From positions 1-41,020 of the forward strand of contig JAQTTZ010000027.1 of the NCBI GenBank assembly GCA_028710485.1: a stretch of 41,020 nt of DNA. The letters are read 5' to 3'. This DNA comes from Bacteriovorax sp. (GTDB lineage: Bacteria > Bdellovibrionota > Bacteriovoracia > Bacteriovoracales > Bacteriovoracaceae). The position numbers and the translations under genes were made by a program. Positions 1 through 8,347 of this stretch are shown piece after piece. Position 1 is the first letter of the stretch, and each line of letters begins with the position of its first letter. A model generated the notes under the pieces. The model searched no databases, was not told where the DNA came from, and saw nothing but the letters and a program-made list of their open reading frames with translations.

Positions 1-1
1 T

Positions 2-607
2 AATGCTGAATTTATTAAATCTAAAATTCCATATATTTCAGCAAATGAAAGTGACTTACAAATGCGCTATTCATTATTTTTTGATGATACATCTTCTAAA
101 GATCATCCCAAGTGCTTTTACTGTGAAGAGCAACAAACCGAATGGGATCACTTAATTTCTCCTCTTAAAAAAAAGAAAGACCTTGAAGATGATCAAGACC
201 AAGCTTCTGGATATTTTCATGAAGTAAACAATTTAATTCCCTCTTGTCATAGCTGCAACTCATCTAAAGGTAATACCCATTTTGAAGATTGGATGCTTAG
301 TACATCAGTAAAAGCAAAACACAATCTGATTCGCAAGCACATTAAGAGTGGCCTTGAGGCACCTTTAGCTGAGGTTAGAATTAAAGAAAAAATAGCTTTA
401 ATTAAATCTGTATTGGACAAGAATCCACCTACAAAAATTGATTTTGAAACTCTTCTCAAAGACAACTTAGAACTTACATCTAAAGAATCTGAACTCAAAA
501 GATTACAATTAGAAATTAGTAAAATATCTAAAGAAGCTTCTAGGATAGCACAAAGCTTAAGCGAGCATTATTCAAAAATTTTATCTAAAGGAACTGCACA
601 TTTTTAA
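2..607 (+). CDS. HNH endonuclease, 5' end outside window
   Basis: The reading frame is open back to position 2, so the ATG at 62 is probably internal and the protein starts upstream of the window. The visible part carries a treble-clef HNH signature: CFYC near the start of the ATG-to-stop segment, then WDH (the first catalytic His), NNLIP (the HNH Asn region) and CHSCNSSKG, i.e. two CxxC zinc pairs flanking the active site. The C-terminal third is charged and helical, probably coiled. The family cuts DNA with a metal-dependent nuclease fold. The stop is 46 bases before the CHAT-like gene and on the same strand, so the two are probably co-transcribed. HNH proteins of this type are common effectors in anti-phage systems (for example PtuB of Septu, which pairs with an upstream ATPase), but what lies upstream cannot be seen, so the system is not named. 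Confidence 0.75.
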   Translation, partial: NAEFIKSKIPYISANESDLQMRYSLFFDDTSSKDHPKCFYCEEQQTEWDHLISPLKKKKDLEDDQDQASGYFHEVNNLIPSCHSCNSSKGNTHFEDWMLSTSVKAKHNLIRKHIKSGLEAPLAEVRIKEKIALIKSVLDKNPPTKIDFETLLKDNLELTSKESELKRLQLEISKISKEASRIAQSLSEHYSKILSKGTAHF

Positions 608-653
608 TACTTGAGTTCGAGCTTTTTATCTCGAAAATGTAAAAAGGATTCAA

Positions 654-1424
654 ATGGATAATCTGAATAAAAAATTTAAAGAAAAAATTTACATCCTTGA
701 ATCCTTCTCCCCGACAGGAGAAAAAGAATTTCTTAAAGAAGCTCAAGATTTAATGATTTTTTTAATTAATGAGAAAATTGAATATGAGTTTTTTAAATTT
801 ACTTCAGAAGAAGACCTAAGAGGGGTTTTAGCTAAAGCAGGTAACGACCTTTATAAAGAACAAGAATTGAAAAAATTACAATATTTACCTTATCTTCATT
901 TTATTTGCCATGGCTCCGAGGACGGTATCGTTGCCACTAATCAAACTGGTAGACAAAACCTGATTACTTGGAAAATTCTCAATGATATCCTTTTTGGATT
1001 TTCTTATAATGCTGACAAATTCGGAAAAGAACCTCTCTCGACCGTATTAAAAAGAGATTTAAATTTAAATAAATTAGATGAGTACGGAGAGGAATCAAAA
1101 AAAATATTTGATGGAATGTTTAAAAGTTTTACTTACTGTCTTACATACTTAGTATTAACAAGCTGTAAAGGAGGGGCATTAGGTGCTAAGGGGTGTGAAA
1201 GCATCGTTAACTTTTCATTTATTATTGGAAGTCAAAATATTACTTATAGCAATGAGACAAGTTCCGCATTTCAAGAGTTTTATAAAAGTTTCAATGAAGA
1301 TAAGACATTTTTTGAAACGTTGTATTGTATGAATGATTTTATCAAGGAAGGCTCTATTGAAATCTTCATAAGTCCAGAAATGAAGAATGCCTTCGAGTTA
1401 ATTAATAATAAAAAGAATCCTTAA
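654..1424 (+). CDS. CHAT/caspase-like cysteine protease
   Basis: This 256-aa protein looks like a clan CD (caspase/CHAT) peptidase. The fold landmarks are a hydrophobic strand ending in HFICHGSEDG (candidate catalytic His86), a second strand ending in LVLTSCKGG (candidate catalytic Cys171), and a following FIIGSQ...SAFQEFYKSF segment that matches the strand and helix usually seen after the catalytic Cys in CHAT domains. No repeat or sensor domain is fused, so recognition must come from a partner. An AAAGGA ribosome site (642-647) supports the start. The gene follows the HNH gene closely and converges on the helicase gene at 1466. CHAT proteases act in bacterial cell-suicide and antiviral systems by cutting host or effector proteins; that role here is inferred from fold and neighbour. 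The family call is by motif only, and the exact subfamily is not known. Confidence 0.68.
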   Translation: MDNLNKKFKEKIYILESFSPTGEKEFLKEAQDLMIFLINEKIEYEFFKFTSEEDLRGVLAKAGNDLYKEQELKKLQYLPYLHFICHGSEDGIVATNQTGRQNLITWKILNDILFGFSYNADKFGKEPLSTVLKRDLNLNKLDEYGEESKKIFDGMFKSFTYCLTYLVLTSCKGGALGAKGCESIVNFSFIIGSQNITYSNETSSAFQEFYKSFNEDKTFFETLYCMNDFIKEGSIEIFISPEMKNAFELINNKKNP

Positions 1425-1465
1425 AAAATATAGAATAATGATAATGCCAAAATATGACTCAATTA

Positions 1466-3913
1466 TTATGAGGCTTTTTTTAGGTTTTCTAAGATATATT
1501 CTTCTGGGTCAAGGGACGTATTCTCTTGATCCCGAAATTCTCTTACGATTCTATTGAGTGCAAAACGATTGATAAACCCCTTTTCACAAAGCTCCGTAAA
1601 ATCTTCTTTTGAAATACCTGTCATGACTTGAAAGAATTGTGGCTCTTTTGTCTGTATAACATCATCAATATTATATTCTCTTTGATAAGTCATATAAATA
1701 AAATCAGCCATGCATATTGCTAATCTTTTAATTTGCGTGGAAAACCATTTCTTCTGAGATTGTCTTTCTTCATCCTTTTCTTTTTCTATGAAATCCTCCA
1801 CTGCTTTCTCTTTTTCTTCAGGAGGTATTGCGGGGTCATTTTTAGTTGCTTCAAGTTTCTCGGCATCAATACCTATTTGTACTAAGTCTTCAACACTCAT
1901 GCTTCCCACATCTTGAGTACGATACCCTTTTACTTTGTTTAAAATTTCAAACAGGTGGGGATGTTCTTCCAAGAGTTTCAGGCTTCCAAAATTTACAAGA
2001 ACATTTGATGTTATTCTTCGTGCTAGGGAAACCCTAGAGCCTTCATGGTTTAAAACTTCAAAGATATCTTTTGAAGTCGTAGGAGTGCTAACTAGACTGC
2101 CCTCATAAAAGCGTTTTATATCAAGGGTATCACAAAGGCCCGCCACGGTGATTTCAAGATTATCTTTGTTAATATCAACTTTTTGTTCGAAGCTTTCTTG
2201 CTGATCAATTTGATCAGCAATGTTACTGGCGCAATCATAAGTTATTCGAAGACATCTCGTAATTGCAAAATCAAAAACCCAAGCTTTTGGTTTGATTATA
2301 TTTTGCGTTTTATCATCAACCCAAGCAGACTGAACCCTGAATATTGCTTGAAAGTATGACTCTGCCGATTGAATGTCATTTAAAATTAAAATACTATCCC
2401 ATTCCTTTACTGTTACGCCTGTCAGAAATCTTCCGCAAGTAAGAGTAATCGTGCCGAGCTTTTGAGGATTGTTGTTGGCATCATCTATAGCTTCTTGAAC
2501 CGCTGATTTTTCTCTTGCAATTATATTTTCATCGTCATCCTTACTCGTGTCACTTCCAGATGCATTAATCAAAGAAAATTTTGAAAAATAGGGATGTCGT
2601 TTTAGTTTTTCAATTAAAGTCGATATTGACTCTACTCTGCTGAGCCACCAAACAGTATGTCTAATTGTCGGGACACCAAGCTGGGAACCAAGTTTTCCAA
2701 ATGCGCTTATAGCTCTAGCTTCATGTCCTGACCTTGTTAAGCCTTCTATGAAATGATCAACAGCATCTTCATACACAAACTTACCTTCTCGTGTTTCAAA
2801 TAGTCGATTTAATGAAAAATCTATATCATCGGTTTGAAAAGTTTCTCTTTGCTCAAAAATATCCTCTTCAGTTATTTCTATTGTCGAAATATTTAAGTCT
2901 GGCATTTGTCGATACGTTTTTGGTTTTTTATTTTTAGGGTCTTGTTCTATTTCATATTGTTTGTTTTTTTGTTCATCTAGATAGCTATAGGTATAAACTT
3001 GTTGTGAACAAAAATCATCTTGCTCTATTAACCTGAAAGGTGTTCCAGATAAATCTAAACGTTTAGATTTTAAATAATTTAAAATGTGCTTTGCTCTTTC
3101 AGTCCTGCTGCCATAGTGGACTTCGTCAAAAATAACTAAATCCCATTCAATTAAAGGAATTTTCTGAAGTCGATCCTTAGTTTTTCCCTTAGCGTCTATT
3201 GATAGGTCTTGTAGTGAAACACATAATACAATTGGCCCAAGGGTATTCGGGAAATCACCATTGTCATTTAAATAGGGGTCATTTGGTCGATCAGCCTTTT
3301 TTTTAGCTCGTATTCCAGTCCATCCATCAAAAGCAATTTGATTATTTACAGTATCGATCCATTCGCCAATGACATCAGGTTTATAAGTAACAATTAAAAT
3401 ATTCTTTGCACTTAGCGACTTTGCCAGATGTATACTCGTAAAACATTTTCCGAAGCGCATTTTTGCATTAACTAAAAATCTTTCGGGATGAGTTGAGGCT
3501 CTTATTATGTCTTCAGAGTATCCATTTAAAAACCATTTTTTAGCTTTCTCAATTACTTCTGATTGCTCTTGACGAAGACTATAGTTGAGAATTCTTGAAA
3601 TCCCGTTAACAACCTCATTATAGGCGACCCTAACGTCATTAAAAGTTGCATGGAACCATTCCTTTCCAGGCCCTCCTTTTACTTGTTTACAACCATTTTT
3701 AATTAATTGTGCATGGATGCTTTTATCAGTTATACCATTTGGTAATTCTCCCAAGAGTATATACTGTGGTTGCTCTGGGTTACTTGTGCCAAATTGTTCT
3801 TTAATCCTTTTATGATGTCGCCCAATTTTACAATGTCCAACCTTTACAAGTCCCTTCTTGAGATAATTTTCTGTAGAATATGCATAAAGCTCTAGGGTAT
3901 CCACTAAGACCAT
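1466..3913 (-). CDS. SF2 helicase with GIY-YIG/T5orf172-like N-terminal domain
   Basis: This 815-aa protein has two recognisable parts. Residues about 8-100 resemble the T5orf172/GIY-YIG nuclease superfamily: an ELYAYS strand, VKVGHCKIG, candidate catalytic Arg36 in HHKRI, and candidate Glu85 in GKEWFHA. Residues about 110-600 are an SF2 helicase/translocase: an unusual P-loop KMRFGKCFTS (about 151-160) in place of GxGKT, DEVH (263-266), SGTPF (289-293), and a C-terminal RecA-like domain with TCGRFLTGVTV and QAIFRVQSA. The rest is charged and helical. The family model is a restriction subunit that translocates on DNA and cuts with its N-terminal nuclease. Its start overlaps the end of the upstream methyltransferase gene by 10 bases, so it is translationally coupled as the last gene of a three-gene operon. 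The R-M role is inferred from domain content and context. Confidence 0.78.
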   Translation of the reverse strand: MVLVDTLELYAYSTENYLKKGLVKVGHCKIGRHHKRIKEQFGTSNPEQPQYILLGELPNGITDKSIHAQLIKNGCKQVKGGPGKEWFHATFNDVRVAYNEVVNGISRILNYSLRQEQSEVIEKAKKWFLNGYSEDIIRASTHPERFLVNAKMRFGKCFTSIHLAKSLSAKNILIVTYKPDVIGEWIDTVNNQIAFDGWTGIRAKKKADRPNDPYLNDNGDFPNTLGPIVLCVSLQDLSIDAKGKTKDRLQKIPLIEWDLVIFDEVHYGSRTERAKHILNYLKSKRLDLSGTPFRLIEQDDFCSQQVYTYSYLDEQKNKQYEIEQDPKNKKPKTYRQMPDLNISTIEITEEDIFEQRETFQTDDIDFSLNRLFETREGKFVYEDAVDHFIEGLTRSGHEARAISAFGKLGSQLGVPTIRHTVWWLSRVESISTLIEKLKRHPYFSKFSLINASGSDTSKDDDENIIAREKSAVQEAIDDANNNPQKLGTITLTCGRFLTGVTVKEWDSILILNDIQSAESYFQAIFRVQSAWVDDKTQNIIKPKAWVFDFAITRCLRITYDCASNIADQIDQQESFEQKVDINKDNLEITVAGLCDTLDIKRFYEGSLVSTPTTSKDIFEVLNHEGSRVSLARRITSNVLVNFGSLKLLEEHPHLFEILNKVKGYRTQDVGSMSVEDLVQIGIDAEKLEATKNDPAIPPEEKEKAVEDFIEKEKDEERQSQKKWFSTQIKRLAICMADFIYMTYQREYNIDDVIQTKEPQFFQVMTGISKEDFTELCEKGFINRFALNRIVREFRDQENTSLDPEEYILENLKKAS

Positions 3914-5352
3914 TCCTGAAGTTTTTTCTTAATATGTTCTTGCTCTTCTTTTGTAATCTTAAAAAGCTTATATAGCTGATCATCTGTCCATTTTTGAGTC
4001 ACGTCCATTAAGGGAACCCAAGACCATTGGCTTTTGTAAATATCCTGAGTAACTTTTCTCAAGCCAAGAAAATATCGTGCAAAGTTTGTAGAAAGATATG
4101 CTTGAAAATTTTCTGCTTCGGATTTTTTCTTGAAGCATCCAACTACATTGTATGTTTCGGTGGTGATAAAGCCCTTGGGTATAATAAAGAATTGACTCAC
4201 TGGCAAGGTTACTCTTCTAGTCCCAGGTGCATAAGCTTTAGGGACTGCAACTTTCCATTCCTCTATTTTATCTAAATTTTTGTGAATATCTTTAATGTTG
4301 GCATATTGGATTTTACGACGTTTCGTAAAGCATGGAATAGCATCAGCATGCTTTTCGCTTAGTGCTTCAGTCCTATCAAAATAAAAAGTTCTGATACCAA
4401 ATGGCCTCACTGGCCAAGCGTCTTTTGAAACAAACTCACCCTTCCAATTCTTTTTTACTTTTTCAATAAGTCCATAACCCCTTGGATCATCTAAAATAAT
4501 TTCAGCGCTCGATAAATTAACCATCGAAGAAACACTGTTTTCTATAAATTCAACATCTCCATTGTATTCAGCCTTGTGGTGAAAAAAACAAACTCCACCT
4601 TGTACGTCGACAGTAGGAAATACTTTTTGGGAATGTTCAAAATGCTGGATTGTTTTTATCGTTTTAGATTTCATTACACGCTCACGAAAAGCAGTCGCTC
4701 CTTTACCAGTTGTAAACCACCTTGAAGGTATTACAAGTACGACTTCTGATATGTCAGCAGAATCCATAAGGGCTTCAGTAAAGAAGTTGTAAACAGCGGT
4801 TGCACTACCACCAAAGCCACCATCTGATTCTTGATAAGGAGGATTGCCTATAGCAATTATTTTTTTCTTTTTTGAGGTACTTTTGATGTATTCGATCATA
4901 GAAGAGAACTCCTTTTCAAATTTATCCCGATCTAGTCTACCGTCTATTTCTGATAGATAATGACCATCTCTAATGATGTGATTAAATTGCATATCGTGAG
5001 AATGTGTGTTGCCTAAAAAAGTTCTAAGACTTAAGCGATGATGTCGCTCGTCTGGTGCAAGGGCAAAGTAACGATTTGATTTATATAACTCATTTTGAAT
5101 CTCATCAAGAGATAATATTTTACGCTTTGATTTAGCAAGACAACTGGAATAGGCACATGCTAGTAAAATTTCACCAGCTTTACAAAATGGATCAAAAAAA
5201 ACAATCTCATCATCGCTGAGAATTTCTTCTCCCAACAGGGAAATAAGTTCAATTGCTTTTTCCATTAACATTATTGGCTGATCTCTACCATTGACATTAC
5301 CCAAGATATCGACCACATGAGTATTAGTTCTTAATACTGAATTATTACTCAT
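3904..5352 (-). CDS. N6-adenine DNA methyltransferase (Eco57I-like, NPPY)
   Basis: This 482-aa protein carries the two core motifs of gamma-type N6-adenine methyltransferases: an SAM-binding motif I variant FFDPFCKAGE (about residues 52-61) and the catalytic IGNPPYQ (about 168-174), followed by SADISEVVLVIPSRW, the typical strand after NPPY in Eco57I-type restriction-modification methylases. The C-terminal part (roughly 320-480) contains AVPKAYAPGTRR and RYFLGLR-type stretches seen in the target-recognition region of this class. It would methylate adenine in host DNA and protect it from the neighbouring helicase-nuclease. It sits 3 bases downstream of the 260-aa methyltransferase-like gene and overlaps the helicase gene by 10 bases, which marks one operon. 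The recognition sequence cannot be read from the protein. Confidence 0.82.
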   Translation of the reverse strand: MSNNSVLRTNTHVVDILGNVNGRDQPIMLMEKAIELISLLGEEILSDDEIVFFDPFCKAGEILLACAYSSCLAKSKRKILSLDEIQNELYKSNRYFALAPDERHHRLSLRTFLGNTHSHDMQFNHIIRDGHYLSEIDGRLDRDKFEKEFSSMIEYIKSTSKKKKIIAIGNPPYQESDGGFGGSATAVYNFFTEALMDSADISEVVLVIPSRWFTTGKGATAFRERVMKSKTIKTIQHFEHSQKVFPTVDVQGGVCFFHHKAEYNGDVEFIENSVSSMVNLSSAEIILDDPRGYGLIEKVKKNWKGEFVSKDAWPVRPFGIRTFYFDRTEALSEKHADAIPCFTKRRKIQYANIKDIHKNLDKIEEWKVAVPKAYAPGTRRVTLPVSQFFIIPKGFITTETYNVVGCFKKKSEAENFQAYLSTNFARYFLGLRKVTQDIYKSQWSWVPLMDVTQKWTDDQLYKLFKITKEEQEHIKKKLQEWS

Positions 5353-5355
5353 AAT

Positions 5356-6138
5356 TTATACCGCTAAAGCCGTTCTCGATAGTTTTGGTAAGTCTTCTGT
5401 GTCTTTTATTATTAATTCTTTAGCAAATTCAAAATTTTCTAATCCTTTTGAACTTCCTGCTGAGATATTTGATAAGAGCTTTAATGCTCTCTCAAAGTTA
5501 ATAGGAACTAAATTTTTATCTTCGCATTCTGCAAAAAAACTAGACCAACTTAACTGAAAATCAATTTGTTGATGTCCATTTTTGGTGAACCACTTACTTC
5601 CAGATTTTGTTTTTAGGGCAGCATTTTGTGCACAAGATTTATTACTTAGAGCCGAGAGAGTTTCATTTTCATGAATGTGCCATTTAATAGTGCAAAGGAC
5701 ATGAGCCATAAAATCTTTATTTTTTATTATTAAGGTTTTATCCAAATTTATTCTCATTTTTTCTTTTAAGAAATCGATTGTTATGGCCATAACTCTAGAT
5801 CGGCATTGACGAATATTTTGTTCATCAATATCAATTGCCCATAAAGTATTTAATGCATTTGCTACAGCGTAGAGGGGGGCTTCCTTAATTGAATGAGACA
5901 AAGCTTTTTTATATATTGCATTGATTCTTTTTTTATAAATTGCGGCCACAATATTTCCATGGCCACAGCTCGGCTCGAAAAACGAAATATCTTCATCTTT
6001 CCAACTGTTCTTATTCTCTTTTTCAATTATTTGAAGCATGTCTTCTACGTATGCTTCAGGAGTAAATACTTCGCCAAGATCTCGAACTCGTGCTCTAGTG
6101 CGATGATTGAGTTTATCTGACTGAATAGAATTGCCCAT
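5356..6138 (-). CDS. methyltransferase-like protein lacking a visible NPPY motif
   Basis: This 260-aa protein begins with the signature of R-M methylases: LGEVFTPEAYVEDML (residues about 21-35), then motif I FFEPSCGHGN (about 53-62) and the motif II strand LWAIDIDEQNI (about 114-124). The catalytic (N/D)PPY tetrapeptide that normally follows is not present anywhere in the sequence; the C-terminal half is instead helical. It is the first gene of the operon, with a GGAG ribosome site just upstream of its ATG, and its stop is 3 bases before the NPPY methyltransferase. It may bind SAM and act as a partner or specificity subunit of the second methyltransferase, or it may be a degenerate enzyme. 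The SAM-binding fold is well supported; the function is open. Confidence 0.7.
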   Translation of the reverse strand: MGNSIQSDKLNHRTRARVRDLGEVFTPEAYVEDMLQIIEKENKNSWKDEDISFFEPSCGHGNIVAAIYKKRINAIYKKALSHSIKEAPLYAVANALNTLWAIDIDEQNIRQCRSRVMAITIDFLKEKMRINLDKTLIIKNKDFMAHVLCTIKWHIHENETLSALSNKSCAQNAALKTKSGSKWFTKNGHQQIDFQLSWSSFFAECEDKNLVPINFERALKLLSNISAGSSKGLENFEFAKELIIKDTEDLPKLSRTALAV

Positions 6139-6436
6139 TTAAATCTCCAAATTTATTTAAAGGGCGGATCGGGTTACAGTATAAAATATTTAGAAATTGA
6201 GGCTGCTATTAAAAAAACGGAAAAAATCATCCTCTAAAAACTGTATGAAAAATATCAACTATAGGGATAATGCAGTCATTAATTTTTAGCAAAAAATATT
6301 ACTGGGTGGTGACGTTGCCTGACAATGAAGTAGTACCGTTGCTGAGAATTAGCTCCTGAGAAATTTACTCTAAAAGTGCTATCAGATTGGCGGGATGTAG
6401 CATCACCTTGATCTGAAGTTAATCAGTTTCATGCCA
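6139..6436. other. intergenic region upstream of R-M operon
   Basis: About 300 bases separate the R-M operon start from the 3' end of the RHH gene. It should hold the promoter of the minus-strand operon, but no clear -35/-10 pair stands out. No open frame, tRNA, or strong terminator hairpin was seen. Confidence 0.4.
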
Positions 6437-6667
6437 TCATTTACGAATAGATTTTTTCCCAGGATTTTTTTTCATTTGAGTAAGACCAATTTCTAATGCT
6501 TCAATTATAATCTCATTTTTTCTGTATAGATATTCACCATCAGGAACATTTTTATTATAGAGGTCTACTACCTCATCAATCATATTGTTTAACTGTTCCT
6601 TTAAGTCGGCCGTAATTCTGAACGAAAATTGAGGATAGTCAGATGATGTGCGACTTTTCTTAGTCAT
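6437..6667 (-). CDS. ribbon-helix-helix regulator (76 aa)
   Basis: A small basic protein with an MetJ/Arc-type ribbon-helix-helix layout: a short strand (YPQFSFRIT), a first helix (DLKEQLNNMIDEVVDLY), a turn, and a second helix (RKNEIIIEALEIGLTQM). Such proteins bind DNA as dimers through the N-terminal strand and usually repress their own or a neighbouring promoter. The gene is divergent from the nuclease gene at 6841, and the control region between them holds two back-to-back promoters with an inverted repeat between their -35 boxes, the expected target. A TGGAG ribosome site lies 4 bases before the ATG. It is clearly paralogous to the 111-aa protein at 16305: both share Y-P-x-x-S-F-R near the N-terminus and K-N-(E/D)-I-I-I-E-A-L-(E/K)-I-G-L-x-Q in the second helix. 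Confidence 0.78.
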   Translation of the reverse strand: MTKKSRTSSDYPQFSFRITADLKEQLNNMIDEVVDLYNKNVPDGEYLYRKNEIIIEALEIGLTQMKKNPGKKSIRK

Positions 6668-6707
6668 AAAACTCCAGTGCTAATTTTTTACACAGTTATT
6701 ACATCAA

Positions 6708-6736
6708 ATTTTATGATCTAAGTCGCTGATTGTAAA
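6708..6736 (-). promoter_or_regulatory. sigma70-like promoter of the RHH gene
   Basis: Read on the minus strand: -35 TTTACA (6736-6731), 17-bp spacer, -10 TAAAAT (6713-6708), about 40 bases upstream of the RHH start codon. Spacing is ideal and both boxes are near consensus. It is a prediction by eye. Confidence 0.6.
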
Positions 6737-6762
6737 TGCACTTGTGACTTTCACTAGAGACT

Positions 6763-6779
6763 TGCATCATTGTCATGCA
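6763..6779. promoter_or_regulatory. candidate RHH operator, TGCAT-n7-ATGCA
   Basis: A perfect 5-bp inverted repeat TGCAT/ATGCA with a 7-base centre lies exactly between the -35 boxes of the divergent RHH and nuclease promoters. Two further TGCA tetramers lie next to the RHH -35 box (6737-6740) and in the spacer of the nuclease promoter (6797-6800). Binding there would silence both promoters. The link to the RHH protein is inferred. Confidence 0.5.
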
Positions 6780-6786
6780 CTATTGA

Positions 6787-6815
6787 TTGACACAAATGCA
6801 ACGCCGCGCTATCAT
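6787..6815 (+). promoter_or_regulatory. sigma70-like promoter of the nuclease/integrase operon
   Basis: -35 TTGACA (6787-6792), 17-bp spacer, -10 TATCAT (6810-6815), 25 bases before the ATG at 6841. The -35 box is a perfect consensus and the spacing is optimal. Confidence 0.72.
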
Positions 6816-6840
6816 TAACCTACAAAACTAGTTGGGGATT

Positions 6841-8307
6841 ATGAAATATATAGCAAAGTACGATTACATAAAATTCAAACAATGCCCTAGGCTCTTTGCT
6901 TATAATTGGCTTGATATTCGGCCTAGCGCTGGGGAAATTGATCCGCTTAAAGACTTCCTAACCTTACAGGGCATAGAAGTGGGAATTCTCGCCAAGGACT
7001 TGTTTAAAAATCGAGCCACATACAATGTTAATCAAAAAAATGTGACATTAGCCTTTATTGAAACAAAAGAAGCATTGGGAAGTGTAGACGTAATTTTTGA
7101 AGGTGCATTTGAATACGAAGGTCTTATTACCCGTCCAGATATCTTAAATTTTAAGGACAATGAGCTTGTTGAAATTAAATCCACTACCGAAGTTAAAGAC
7201 GATCATATTTTAGATATAGCATTTCAAAAATATCTCCTTGAAAAATGTGGAGTCAAAATAAACAAAGTAAAAATTGGACATATTAACAAGCAGTATGTTT
7301 TTGATGGCACTCTTGATCTTAATGATTTTTTTATTTTTACTGATGTCACTGAAATTATCAGCCACAAAATATTAGAACTCGAAAATGATCTGTTAATCAT
7401 TAACGATATTATCAAAAATGGTGTTCTCCCTGAAAGATTAATCGGTAGCCATTGTAATAGCGAGTCAGGGTGCCCATATAAAAAAGACTGTTGGGACGAA
7501 GCCACCCTCGACTCTATTTTTAATCTTCGCCGTGATGTAAGCGGTAAAAAATTTGATCTTCATAGAGAGGGAATAAAGCAATTAAAAGATATTCCCAGTT
7601 ATGTCACTCTTACAAATTTTCAGAAGTTACAAAAAGAAGCCGAGATTCATAGCTGCGCTATTGTTAATCATTTTGCAATAGCAGAAGCTATTCATGAAGT
7701 AGTATACCCCATTTATTTTCTAGATTTCGAAGCTTTTATTCAAGCGATTCCTCGCTATCCAAAGACCACGCCTTACCAACAAATTCCGTTTCAAGCATCT
7801 ATTCATCGACTGAAAGGACAAGGATTAAAACTGAAACATTTTTCTTTTTTGAATATTGATGACACAGATCCAAGATTAGCATTATCTAAATTTTTAATTA
7901 AGTCGCTTGAGGAGTATGGATCAATAATCGCTTATCATGCTTCCTACGAGAAAGGGCGTCTTTACGAGCTAATCAAATCAGCTCCTCAATATGAAAAGGA
8001 ACTACTGGCCTTAATAGATCGAATTTGGGATCTCGAAGAAATCTTTAATAAGGGGATGTACGTTCATCCAGATTTTCAAGGCAGTACCAGTATAAAAAAA
8101 GTTCTTCCAGTTATCTGTCCAAAACTTTCTTATGATGACCTTGGCATCAACAATGGCACTCTTGCATCGGTTCAGTATTTAAAAATGATTTCAAAAGATA
8201 CAAGCAAAGAGAAAAAGGAAAAAATAAAAAACGACTTAGAAGCATACTGTTCTTTGGATACTTTCGCTATGTATTCCATCTTTAAAAAAATATCGGAGTT
8301 GATATGA
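6841..8307 (+). CDS. Cas4-like/DUF2779 nuclease with DEDD-exonuclease-like C-terminus
   Basis: This 488-aa protein combines two nuclease-like parts. The N-terminal half looks like a Cas4/AddB-type PD-(D/E)XK nuclease: RPDIL followed by ELVEIKST (the D...ExK active-site pattern, around residues 100-113), plus four Cys in the iron-sulfur arrangement, Cys15 in KQCPRLF and Cys205, Cys211, Cys217 in the HCNSESGCPYKKDC region. The C-terminal half matches DUF2779 and looks like an RNase H-fold 3'-5' exonuclease: YFLDFEAF (Asp295, Glu297), IAYHASYEKGRL and a final acidic AYCSLDTFAMY. The ATG at 6841 is chosen over an in-frame TTG at 6832 because GGGGA lies just before it. It heads an operon with a small protein, a helicase, Xis and integrase, so it may process DNA ends for that element or act in defence. 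The family call is by motif; the function is inferred. Confidence 0.75.
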   Translation: MKYIAKYDYIKFKQCPRLFAYNWLDIRPSAGEIDPLKDFLTLQGIEVGILAKDLFKNRATYNVNQKNVTLAFIETKEALGSVDVIFEGAFEYEGLITRPDILNFKDNELVEIKSTTEVKDDHILDIAFQKYLLEKCGVKINKVKIGHINKQYVFDGTLDLNDFFIFTDVTEIISHKILELENDLLIINDIIKNGVLPERLIGSHCNSESGCPYKKDCWDEATLDSIFNLRRDVSGKKFDLHREGIKQLKDIPSYVTLTNFQKLQKEAEIHSCAIVNHFAIAEAIHEVVYPIYFLDFEAFIQAIPRYPKTTPYQQIPFQASIHRLKGQGLKLKHFSFLNIDDTDPRLALSKFLIKSLEEYGSIIAYHASYEKGRLYELIKSAPQYEKELLALIDRIWDLEEIFNKGMYVHPDFQGSTSIKKVLPVICPKLSYDDLGINNGTLASVQYLKMISKDTSKEKKEKIKNDLEAYCSLDTFAMYSIFKKISELI

Positions 8308-8347
8308 ATGTCGATATTTAACAACATTTAATCTTTAGGAGCAAAAA

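Noticed and set aside
616..635. Hairpin TTCGAG/CTCGAA between the HNH and CHAT genes
   Set aside because: No T-run follows and the stem is only 6 bp with an 8-base loop, so it is not a convincing terminator; the two genes remain a likely operon.
6298..6325. Possible tRNA 3'-end fragment (GGTGGTGACGTTGC) as the left attachment site
   Set aside because: The match with the tRNA-Ala 3' end is only a few bases long and gapped; no credible copy of the tRNA 3' end was found in the island part of the window.
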